Positions 5,079 through 10,537 of a stretch of DNA of 10,537 nt are shown one piece after another. Position numbers and translations under genes: made by a program. The stretch is from PNAI01 sp964575715. GTDB lineage: Bacteria > Pseudomonadota > Alphaproteobacteria > Rhizobiales > Xanthobacteraceae. The DNA is taken from positions 1 to 10,537 of the forward strand of contig CAZNSG010000158.1 of assembly GCA_964575715.1 (NCBI GenBank), given 5' to 3'. Every line of letters begins with the position of its first letter. Position 1 is the stretch's first letter. Under the pieces are notes generated by a model that saw nothing but the letters and a program-made list of their open reading frames with translations, did not search any database and had not been told where the DNA came from.

Positions 5079-7178
5079 TTAGCTCGCCCGCTTGATCCAT
5101 ACTCGATTGTCATGAAAGGCGGCCCCGCCGTAGGGTGCGATCGGATCGGCCCCGGTCAGGGTATTGATGCCGCGGCCGTCCGGATGAGCGTCGTTCGGCC
5201 AGATTGATTCGGCAATCAGCACGCCCAGGTGCACTCCCGCGAAGTGCCGCGCGTGCAGGCGCACTTCGCCGCGCGCATTGCCCAGGACCACCGCCGCGCC
5301 ATTGTCAATGCCGAGCGCACGCGCGTCGTCGGGATGGATCATCACCTCCGGCCGCCCCTCTTTTTGACGCGAGGTCGGCGTCTCGTTGAAGGTTGAATTG
5401 AGAAAGCCGCGCGCGGGTGAGGTTGCGAGCCGGAACGGGTGCTTAGCGTCAGCCTCTTCGATGATGCTCCAATGATCCGGCAGCTTCGGCATCGCCTCGA
5501 TTGGACCGCTACGAACCGGCATGCGGAATGGCACATTTGGCCAATCCGGCTTGAACCGGAACTTGCCGCCCGGATAGGCAAAGCCATTCACATAATGCGC
5601 GGTATCGAAATCCGGCTGGCAGTCGATCCAGCGCTTGGCTTCGAGTTCCGCGAGCGTGCCCCAACCGGAATGCGTGAGCGTCCAATCGATCAGTTCGCGC
5701 GCGCTCATGTCAAAGCCGGCGTGCTTGGCGCCTAGGCGCTTGGCCAGCGCGCAGATCAGTTCGTGATTGGAGCGGCACGCGCCCGGCGGATCGATCAGCT
5801 TCGGTCCAAGCAGAATATATTGGCTGCCCCCGGCCTGGTACACGTCATCATGTTCGAGAAACATGGTGGCCGGCAGCACAACGTCGGCCATCTTCGCCGT
5901 CTCGGTCATGAACTGCTCGTGCACGCAGGTGAACAAGTCCTCGCGTGCGAACCCGCGCTTGACCACCTCCTGATCGGGCGCGACCGAAACCGGATTGGTG
6001 TTCTGGATCAGCAGTGCAGTGACCGGAAGCCCGTCCACCAGCGCTTTCCGATCACCCGTGAGAATGGCGCCGACGCGCGACTGGTCGAGCATGCGCACCG
6101 AAGGATCGCGCGCGTCATGTCCTTCGATCATCGACTTGTTCCAGTGGTAGATGTCGGAATTGTTGTGAAACGCGCCGCCGCCTTCGTGCAGCCAGGCGCC
6201 CGTCACCGCCGGAATGCAGCTTGCTGCGTGCATGTTGGCAGCGCCGTTGCGCGAGCGCGCGAAGCCATAGCCAAGCCGGAAGTACGCCCGCCTGGTCGCG
6301 CCGACGAGACGCGCGAATTCCTCGATCGTTTCCGCCGCGCAGCCGGTGATTTTTTCCGCCCATTGCGGCGTGCGCGTGTGCACGTGTTCGGCCATCTCCT
6401 GCGGCGCATCGGTATAGCGATTGAGATAATCCCAATCCGCCCTGCCGTCGCGGAACAGGCAATGCATCACCGCGCAGGCGAGCGCGCCGTCGGTACCGGG
6501 CCGCACCAGCACCGCGAGGTCCGCCTGCTCCATCGTGCCATTCATGTAGATATCGACCGCCACGATCTTGGCACCGCGCTCCTTGCGCGCGCGCACCGCA
6601 TGCGTCATCACGTTGACCTGCGTGTTGACTGCATTGGTGCCCCAGATCACCACCAGATCGGACTTCGCCATCTCGCGCGGATCGGGCCCCGCGATCTTGC
6701 CAGTGCCGGCGGCAAATCCGGCATAGGCGGGATTGACGCAGATGGTGGAATGGAAGCCGGAATATTTTTTGACGTGACGCAGGCGGTGGATGCCGTCGCG
6801 CATCACCAGGCCCATGGTGCCGGCGTAGTAATACGGCCAGACCGATTGCGCGCCGTGCAACCGCTCGGCCGCATCAAATTTCTCCGCCACCAGATCGAGC
6901 GCATCATCCCAGGAGAGCGGCGCGAACTGGCCGGAACCTTTCGGCCCCTTCCGCAGCAGCGGTTGCGTCAGCCGGTCGGGATGATGCACGCGCTCGGCAT
7001 AGCGCGCGACCTTGGCGCAGATCACTCCGGCGGTATAGGCGTTATCTTGCGCGCCGCGCACCCGGCCGATGGTGCGCTCATCAAGCACCTCGACCTCAAG
7101 CGCGCACGTTGACGGGCAATCGTGCGGACAGGCGGAGGCCGCGATCTTCGGCTTAGTGGGACGAAATACCTTATTCAT
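5079..7178 (-). CDS. Cytoplasmic [4Fe-4S] molybdopterin oxidoreductase (DMSO reductase superfamily), substrate unknown
   Basis: A 699-aa Mo-bis-MGD enzyme. The N-terminal Fe4S4 domain has cysteines 17, 21, 25 and 54 (C-x3-C-x3-C-x28-C). The molybdopterin domain follows (about 70-480), and the C-terminal dinucleotide-binding domain (about 580-695) contains NSTFNETP and PNDAHPDG. In STICVNPAYAG, C147 aligns by eye with the Sec/Cys that ligates Mo in formate dehydrogenases (ARVUHGPSVAG in E. coli FdhF), so a Cys-ligated Mo is likely. There is no twin-arginine signal peptide, so it should be cytoplasmic. No electron-transfer, quinol or chaperone (FdhD-like) gene is adjacent. Formate-dehydrogenase-like or reductase activity are both possible. 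The ATG at 7178 has only a GGGA two bases upstream. Confidence 0.88.
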   Translation of the reverse strand: MNKVFRPTKPKIAASACPHDCPSTCALEVEVLDERTIGRVRGAQDNAYTAGVICAKVARYAERVHHPDRLTQPLLRKGPKGSGQFAPLSWDDALDLVAEKFDAAERLHGAQSVWPYYYAGTMGLVMRDGIHRLRHVKKYSGFHSTICVNPAYAGFAAGTGKIAGPDPREMAKSDLVVIWGTNAVNTQVNVMTHAVRARKERGAKIVAVDIYMNGTMEQADLAVLVRPGTDGALACAVMHCLFRDGRADWDYLNRYTDAPQEMAEHVHTRTPQWAEKITGCAAETIEEFARLVGATRRAYFRLGYGFARSRNGAANMHAASCIPAVTGAWLHEGGGAFHNNSDIYHWNKSMIEGHDARDPSVRMLDQSRVGAILTGDRKALVDGLPVTALLIQNTNPVSVAPDQEVVKRGFAREDLFTCVHEQFMTETAKMADVVLPATMFLEHDDVYQAGGSQYILLGPKLIDPPGACRSNHELICALAKRLGAKHAGFDMSARELIDWTLTHSGWGTLAELEAKRWIDCQPDFDTAHYVNGFAYPGGKFRFKPDWPNVPFRMPVRSGPIEAMPKLPDHWSIIEEADAKHPFRLATSPARGFLNSTFNETPTSRQKEGRPEVMIHPDDARALGIDNGAAVVLGNARGEVRLHARHFAGVHLGVLIAESIWPNDAHPDGRGINTLTGADPIAPYGGAAFHDNRVWIKRAS

Positions 7179-7186
7179 CGTCCCGC

Positions 7187-7192
7187 ACTATA
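7187..7192 (-). promoter_or_regulatory. Possible -10 element of the molybdoenzyme gene, giving a near-leaderless start
   Basis: TATAGT on the minus strand (complement of 7187-7192) ends 8 nt before the ATG at 7178. A start point 6-8 nt downstream would make the mRNA almost leaderless, fitting the lack of a properly spaced ribosome-binding site. The hexamer 17 bp upstream (GATCAT, within the palindromic repeat) is a poor -35, so the call is weak. Confidence 0.25.
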
Positions 7193-7205
7193 CCACGCGA
7201 GCCGA

Positions 7206-7307
7206 GAGCATGATCCCGAAAAGTGGGAACCGGTTTTCGGATAAGATCATGCTCAAACAAAAAGCTAGGGCCTAGCTCTGATTCAACCAAAATGGATAAG
7301 GCCCTAG
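7206..7307. repeat. Two-hairpin rhizobial-type mosaic palindromic repeat
   Basis: First hairpin: GAGCATGATC (7206-7215) with GATCATGCTC (7245-7254), then CCGAAAA (7216-7222) with TTTTCGG (7234-7240), and AACCGGTT (7228-7235) around the centre. Second hairpin: CTAGGGCCT (7265-7273) with AGGCCCTAG (7299-7307), enclosing ATTCAACCAAAATGGAT (7281-7297). I recognise this combination as a dispersed palindromic mosaic of rhizobial genomes (RIME/RPE-like); the exact family name is from memory. It fills nearly all of the 125-bp gap between two same-strand genes, and its right end forms the terC stop codon. Confidence 0.85.
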
Positions 7308-8131
7308 TTGCGGTCCCGCACCTGTTGCTGACTGGGTTCCCGGTGCGGAAACTCCGAGTGATCCGGCGTGTCGATGATCAATGGCGGATCGAGTGGATCC
7401 TTGTGATGGATGCGCCGGATCAGCCAGCCCGCCGCGACCACGAAGAGTGCACCGACGCCGGCGGCCCACAGATGCCAGCGTTGGACCACAGCCGCGCTGA
7501 GCCAGCTCTCCACGATGGCATCTTTGATCATGATCTCACCCGCGACCCAGCCGAGCAGCGCAGCGCCGGCCCAGACCAGGATTGGATACCGCTGGAGCAG
7601 GGTCATCAGCAAAGCGCTTCCGGCTATGATCAGCGGCACGCTGGTAGCGAGGCCGAAGATGATCAGGGTTGTCTTGATCGCCATCGCATGCGCCATGTCG
7701 ACCCGCGCCGCGGCGGTTTCGGCCGCAGCTGCGATGGCGATGACATTGTCGAGGCTCATCACGATATCGGCGACCGTCACCAGCCAGACCGCGCGCCAAA
7801 GCGTATCGCCCGCTTTAACGCTGCCTTCGCCGTGCTCCTCGCTCGGCACAATCAGCTTGATCGCAATCCACAACAGTAACAGGCCGCCGACCAGCTTGAG
7901 GAACGGGATCAGCATGATCTGCGCGATGATGATGGTGAAGATGATGCGCAGCACCACGGCGGCGCCTGCGCCAAGCAATATGCCCCAGAAGCGTTGCCTG
8001 GGCGGCAATGAACGGCAAGCGAGCGCGATAACGACCGCGTTGTCGCCGGAGAGCAGAATATTGATCCAGATGATCTGGCCAACCGCGACCCAGAACGACC
8101 ACTGCAGCATGTCAATCCAAAGATAACCCAC
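7304..8131 (-). CDS. TerC/YjbE-family integral membrane protein
   Basis: A 275-aa protein with about seven transmembrane segments, TerC family, YjbE-like branch. Members are proposed to export or handle metal ions, in several bacteria manganese; the substrate here is not shown. The paired acidic motifs in membrane segments are present: SGDNAVVIALA (28-38) and ADIVMSLDNVIAIA (121-134), with D30, D122 and D128. The C-terminal tail (about 241-275) is hydrophilic and His/Pro/Asp-rich. I chose the GTG at 8131 because GGGAG lies 6 nt upstream, whereas the ATG at 8110, seven codons on, has no ribosome-binding site. The stop TAG (7304-7306) lies in the terminal CTAG of the repeat element, so the last residues may have been set by its insertion. 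Confidence 0.88.
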   Translation of the reverse strand: MGYLWIDMLQWSFWVAVGQIIWINILLSGDNAVVIALACRSLPPRQRFWGILLGAGAAVVLRIIFTIIIAQIMLIPFLKLVGGLLLLWIAIKLIVPSEEHGEGSVKAGDTLWRAVWLVTVADIVMSLDNVIAIAAAAETAAARVDMAHAMAIKTTLIIFGLATSVPLIIAGSALLMTLLQRYPILVWAGAALLGWVAGEIMIKDAIVESWLSAAVVQRWHLWAAGVGALFVVAAGWLIRRIHHKDPLDPPLIIDTPDHSEFPHREPSQQQVRDRN

Positions 8132-8252
8132 GTGACGCTCCCTATTCGAATTCCCGTTGCCCGCGCCGATCCGCGCTTTACGGACCTGATCGCGGTTTGG
8201 CCGCGCGCTGACTAATCTACTAGTCCAGCCTGGGCCCTTACCAGCGTACAAG

Positions 8253-8301
8253 TGGTTCGATGCCGACGCTTCGCTCCCGCGATTTTGTCGGCATCGAACC
8301 A
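8253..8301. repeat. Palindromic element, copy 1
   Basis: TGGTTCGATGCCGAC (8253-8267) and GTCGGCATCGAACCA (8287-8301) are a perfect 15-bp inverted repeat around a 19-nt loop. The left arm with its continuation, GTGGTTCGATGCCGACGCTT, matches that of the next element (GTGGTCCGACTCCGACGTTT) at 16 of 20 positions, so the two are diverged copies of one family. There is no T tract on either side, so a simple intrinsic terminator is unlikely. Confidence 0.8.
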
Positions 8302-8317
8302 TAAAGTATTGAGTTTT

Positions 8318-8370
8318 CTAGTGGTCCGACTCCGACGTTTGGGTAGCAAGCGTCGGAGTCGGACCACTAG
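8318..8370. repeat. Palindromic element, copy 2, 20-bp perfect arms
   Basis: CTAGTGGTCCGACTCCGACG (8318-8337) and its exact complement (8351-8370) flank TTTGGGTAGCAAG. TTT and AAG can add three more pairs (one G:T), leaving a 7-nt loop. Both ends are CTAG, and another CTAG at 8220-8223 precedes copy 1. It begins 32 nt downstream of the ndk stop. Neither strand has a following T run, so it may be a mobile repeat, a protein site or an mRNA 3' stabiliser rather than a terminator. Confidence 0.85.
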
Positions 8371-8402
8371 CGTGGCGAAACGCCGCGCAGCCGCGTATAA
8401 AA

Positions 8403-8825
8403 TCATCCCACGATCTCATTGCCCGAGAAAAACTGCGCGATTTCCTTGGCCGCCGTGTCCGAGGCATCCGAGCCGTGCACCGAATTCTCGCCGATCGATT
8501 TCGCATACAGCTTGCGGATGGTGCCGGGTGCCGCTTTCGCCGGATCGGTCGCGCCCATGATGTCGCGATGCCGAACGATGGCGCTTTCGCCTTCAAGCAC
8601 CTGCACCACCACCGGCCCCGAGATCATGAATTCTACCAGCTCACGGAAGAATGGCCGCTCGCGGTGCACCGCATAGAACGTCTCCGCTTGTGCGCGGGTG
8701 ATACGCACGCGCTTTTGCGCCACGATTCGCAGACCGGCCTGCTCGATCACGGCGTTGATCGCTCCGGTCAGATTGCGGGCGGTTGCATCAGGCTTGAGAA
8801 TTGAGAAGGTACGCTCGACTGCCAT
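8403..8825 (-). CDS. ndk: Nucleoside diphosphate kinase
   Basis: A 140-aa cytoplasmic enzyme that transfers the gamma-phosphate of ATP to other (deoxy)nucleoside diphosphates through a phosphohistidine. The active-site signature NSVHGSDA (114-121) gives the catalytic H117. The N-terminal ERTFSILKPDA (4-14) and MGATDPAKAAPGTIR (90-104) are standard. Length is that of the bacterial enzyme, with no truncation. The ATG at 8825 is the only sensible start, although the G-rich GGGGGA upstream is about 12 nt away and so poorly spaced. It has its own promoter and no gene immediately co-directional upstream. Confidence 0.97.
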   Translation of the reverse strand: MAVERTFSILKPDATARNLTGAINAVIEQAGLRIVAQKRVRITRAQAETFYAVHRERPFFRELVEFMISGPVVVQVLEGESAIVRHRDIMGATDPAKAAPGTIRKLYAKSIGENSVHGSDASDTAAKEIAQFFSGNEIVG

Positions 8826-8879
8826 CTTGCTACTTTTTCCCCCGGCACTTCGCTATTCCAGCATTTTTTGTTGCGGCGG

Positions 8880-8908
8880 CTTATAGCCTCAGCGCCAGTA
8901 AGCGGCAA
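8880..8908 (-). promoter_or_regulatory. Sigma70-type promoter of ndk
   Basis: On the minus strand TTGCCG (complement of 8903-8908) and TATAAG (complement of 8880-8885) are separated by exactly 17 bp. They match the vegetative consensus at 4/6 and 5/6 positions. The implied transcription start is roughly 48 nt before the ndk ATG. It is the best promoter match I saw in the window. Confidence 0.6.
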
Positions 8909-9086
8909 GGCATGACTAAGTAAGGCATGGCTTTCCGTGTATGCAATACGCGGCAATTTGGCCGTTTTGCAATCCTGGCTGCGGCCATGAACAGAGGGTG
9001 AATTCGCGCCTCAGCACCCATTCAGTTCGCCTGTTGCATGATCGCGGGACGAATTCGGGACCTGGTCAATGCGACCAACCCGACAA

Positions 9087-9104
9087 GATGCGAAAGGCCG
9101 CATC
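9087..9104 (+). promoter_or_regulatory. Small hairpin in the leader of the secreted-protein gene
   Basis: GATGCG (9087-9092) pairs with CGCATC (9099-9104) around AAAGGC, seven nt upstream of the AGGAG ribosome-binding site of the next gene. It could mark a structured leader; no regulatory role is shown. The rest of the 296-bp spacer 8826-9121 holds the ndk promoter and otherwise no gene I can support. Confidence 0.25.
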
Positions 9105-9121
9105 ATCAACAGGAGACTGCC

Positions 9122-9391
9122 ATGTTCCGCAAGATCCTACTCGCTTCCGCCGCGCTTGCCGCCATCGGCACCGCCGCGATCAGCTTCACCGCCACACCGG
9201 CTGCTGCCAACGACGGCTGGCGGAATTATCGCCCCCACTACTCCCACCAAAACCATTGGCGCCCCGCCGTCCGCTACAATAACCAGCACTTCGGTTACCG
9301 CAACTACGACAGCTGGGGGCATAATCGCCACCACAACCAATGGCGCCCCGCCGTTCGCTTTTATAACCCGTACTTCGGCTACGGCTATTGA
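9122..9391 (+). CDS. Small secreted His/Tyr/Asn/Trp-rich repeat protein
   Basis: An 89-aa protein I do not recognise as a named family. Residues 1-29 form a clear Sec signal peptide: MFRK, a hydrophobic run of Ala/Ile/Leu, and a TPAAA-N cleavage site near residue 29. The mature 60 residues are rich in His, Tyr, Asn, Arg and Trp and carry two copies of a 28-residue-period repeat. WRPAVR occurs at 46-51 and 74-79, FGY at 57-59 and 85-87. The DNA of the repeat shares an exact 14-mer (9257-9270 and 9341-9354). An ATG start with AGGAG 7 nt upstream is preferred over longer frames beginning at 9038. It is probably periplasmic or extracellular. The composition might suit metal or polymer binding, but that is speculation. 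It stands alone, followed by a terminator. Confidence 0.8.
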   Translation: MFRKILLASAALAAIGTAAISFTATPAAANDGWRNYRPHYSHQNHWRPAVRYNNQHFGYRNYDSWGHNRHHNQWRPAVRFYNPYFGYGY

Positions 9392-9395
9392 ATAA

Positions 9396-9490
9396 GTGCA
9401 GCGCCTAGTCCGCACGCCGTACGGACTGCGATTGCACACGGTCAACATCTGCTACTGGGCGAAGGCATTCAACTTCTGCTACCGAGCGAA
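9396..9490. repeat. Hairpin and short direct repeat after the secreted-protein gene
   Basis: GTGCA (9396-9400) with TGCAC (9433-9437) encloses AGTCCG/CGGACT (9407-9412 and 9422-9427). A 21-bp direct repeat follows, CAACATCTGCTACTGGGCGAA (9443-9463, written here only as its two ends CAACATCTGC and TGGGCGAA) and 9470-9490, matching at 18 of 21 positions with a 27-bp period. Neither is a terminator by itself. Confidence 0.4.
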
Positions 9491-9525
9491 AGTTTAGTGT
9501 CAGCGTCGACTCGGTCGCAACAAGA

Positions 9526-9561
9526 GCCCCGGCCCCGCTTCACGCGAGGCCGGGGCCTTTT
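9526..9561 (+). terminator. Intrinsic terminator between the convergent secreted-protein gene and aqpZ
   Basis: GCCCCGGCC (9526-9534) pairs perfectly with GGCCGGGGC (9548-9556). An inner CGC/GCG pair flanks a TTCAC loop, and the stem is followed by CTTTT on the plus strand. It lies 134 nt after the secreted-protein stop. On the minus strand, 30 nt after the aqpZ stop, the tail (TCTTGTTG) is weaker, so it may serve both genes but better the rightward one. Confidence 0.75.
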
Positions 9562-9588
9562 GCCATATGAACCGCAATTGCAGCGTTC

Positions 9589-10275
9589 TTAGAGGTCGAT
9601 CGCCTTGCAGCGCACCAGCCAGCCCGCAACCGCGCCTGCAATGGTTGGAATCACCAGATACATCCAGATTTGCGTCAGTGCGACGCCGCCCACGAACAGC
9701 GCGGGGCCAAGGCTGCGCGCGCCGTTGAGCGATGCGCCGGACACCGGAATGAATGCAAAGTGCATGATCATCAAGGTGATGCCGATGACGAGTCCCGCGA
9801 TCGGCGTAGCCCCCTTCGTTCCCGTGACCGCCAGGATCACCAACGTAAAGATGAGTGTGGCAACAAATTCAGCAAGGATGGCCGCCCCCACGGAGTAATC
9901 CGACCAGCCGTTCTGTCCCAGACCTTGCTTGCCGACATCGTAGCCCGCCATCTTGCCCTTGAGGATCAGGTAGAGAATCAGCGCGCCGACAATCCCGCCG
10001 ATGAGTTGCGCGCAGATGTAGCCGATCGCGTCGGGCGATTTCATCCGCCCCGCCGCCCATACCGCGGCGGTCACCGCCGGATTGAGGTGGCAGCCCGAAA
10101 CCGGGCCGATGGTGTAGGCCATCGCCGTCACGGCCATGCCGAAGCTCATGCCGATGGCCACAATGCCCATCGGGAACGCGCCGCCAAATCCGCTGATCAC
10201 GATCGACGAGCAGCCGACCAGCACCAGTACCGCCGTGCCGAAAAGTTCCGCCAGGTATTTTTGATAGCCGTTCAT
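9589..10275 (-). CDS. aqpZ: Aquaporin Z-like MIP channel with an NGA in place of the second NPA
   Basis: A 228-aa six-helix MIP-family channel of the inner membrane. The first NPA motif is intact (GCHLNPAVT, N65-A67). The second reads SLNGARS, so Pro is replaced by Gly at 185. Aligned by eye with E. coli AqpZ, the selectivity filter is F45, H172, A181 (Thr183 in AqpZ) and R187, which is a narrow water-type filter rather than a glycerol filter. The ATG at 10275 is chosen because AGGAGG (complement of 10281-10286) lies 5 nt upstream. An earlier in-frame ATG would bury that site in the coding region. It stands alone and is convergent with the secreted-protein gene. Confidence 0.9.
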   Translation of the reverse strand: MNGYQKYLAELFGTAVLVLVGCSSIVISGFGGAFPMGIVAIGMSFGMAVTAMAYTIGPVSGCHLNPAVTAAVWAAGRMKSPDAIGYICAQLIGGIVGALILYLILKGKMAGYDVGKQGLGQNGWSDYSVGAAILAEFVATLIFTLVILAVTGTKGATPIAGLVIGITLMIMHFAFIPVSGASLNGARSLGPALFVGGVALTQIWMYLVIPTIAGAVAGWLVRCKAIDL

Positions 10276-10537
10276 AGCCCCCTCCTGCCCCACGCGCTGC
10301 TTCCGGGTTTATCCCGTCCGCGCATCAGCAGCACGAACCGGGAGGATGTCAGAGCTTGCTGTGGATTCGCAACCGTCTTGGCGAGCTGCGGCGGCCACAC
10401 CGCCGCTGCCGTGCCGATCATCGGTGGAGCACTCATATACCCCGAATCCGAAGGAAGCTGTTTTTTTAGTTTACGCGGAGCCGGCGCGGTGATTCGCTGT
10501 CGGCATGAGCGGATTGATTCTGCGCGCGGAGGATCGG
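10276..10537. other. 262-bp right-edge region without a recognisable gene
   Basis: On the minus strand a frame is open from the window edge (10537) to a TGA that overlaps the aqpZ ATG as ATGA. From its first in-window ATG (10436) it would encode 54 residues beginning MSAPPMIGTAAAV, which I do not recognise. On the plus strand an ATG at 10505 is open to the edge (MSGLILRAEDR) but lacks a ribosome-binding site. A T7 run (10461-10467) is not preceded by a stable hairpin. Either frame could be real; neither is supported enough to call. Confidence 0.3.

Noticed and set aside
5763..7112. 449-codon plus-strand frame antisense to the molybdoenzyme
   Set aside because: His/Arg-rich shadow of a gene with clear domains; no start signal or recognisable product.
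8132..8250. Possible yybP-ykoY (manganese) riboswitch upstream of the TerC-family gene
   Set aside because: Such riboswitches often precede TerC-type genes, but I could not find the conserved loop sequences or a fitting multi-stem structure here.
8318..8370. Palindrome as an intrinsic terminator of ndk
   Set aside because: No T tract follows the stem on the minus strand; the sequence after it is AAAACTC.
10505..10537. Start of a rightward gene (MSGLILRAEDR) at the right edge
   Set aside because: Only 11 codons visible, with no ribosome-binding site or promoter that I can support.

Overview
The window is high-GC chromosomal DNA from an alphaproteobacterium, most likely order Hyphomicrobiales (Rhizobiales), in the Bradyrhizobiaceae/Xanthobacteraceae neighbourhood. 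I infer this from four things: an HdaA-type DnaA homologue, a purMN / CDP-alcohol phosphatidyltransferase / AI-2E transporter / hdaA gene order that I recall from rhizobia, the protein sequences, and a mosaic palindromic repeat of the type scattered through rhizobial genomes. No phage, plasmid, IS, CRISPR or tRNA is visible.

Left block (1-4321): a leftward operon runs from a TTG-started CDP-alcohol phosphatidyltransferase (pgsA/cls type) through an AI-2E/PerM-family membrane protein to hdaA, with gaps of 41 and 4 bp. It probably continues into a gene whose first 7 codons are at the left edge; synteny suggests ppk. Divergent from it, purM and purN (de novo purine synthesis) overlap or nearly abut. 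The 150-bp divergent spacer carries a dyad and a 10-bp tandem duplication at the purM start.

Middle block (4322-8131): a leftward cspA-type cold-shock gene with a T-tailed terminator and a 396-bp non-coding upstream region. Then a 699-aa single-subunit [4Fe-4S] molybdopterin oxidoreductase of unknown substrate, and a TerC/YjbE-family membrane protein, both leftward. A two-hairpin mosaic repeat fills nearly all of the gap between these two and supplies the terC stop codon.

Right block (8132-10537): a 271-bp spacer with two related long palindromes; ndk (leftward, with a good sigma70-like promoter); a small secreted protein rich in His, Tyr, Asn and Trp with a 28-residue internal repeat (rightward, followed by an intrinsic terminator); and a leftward aquaporin with an NGA in place of the second NPA motif. 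The last 262 bp hold no recognisable gene.

Most genes are housekeeping. I found no convincing undescribed multi-gene system. The points most worth a second look are the palindrome family (8253-8370, with a probable relative at 44-66), the inverted repeat that can pair with the ribosome-binding site of the left-edge gene, the association of phospholipid synthesis with hdaA, the NGA aquaporin, and the small repeat protein.
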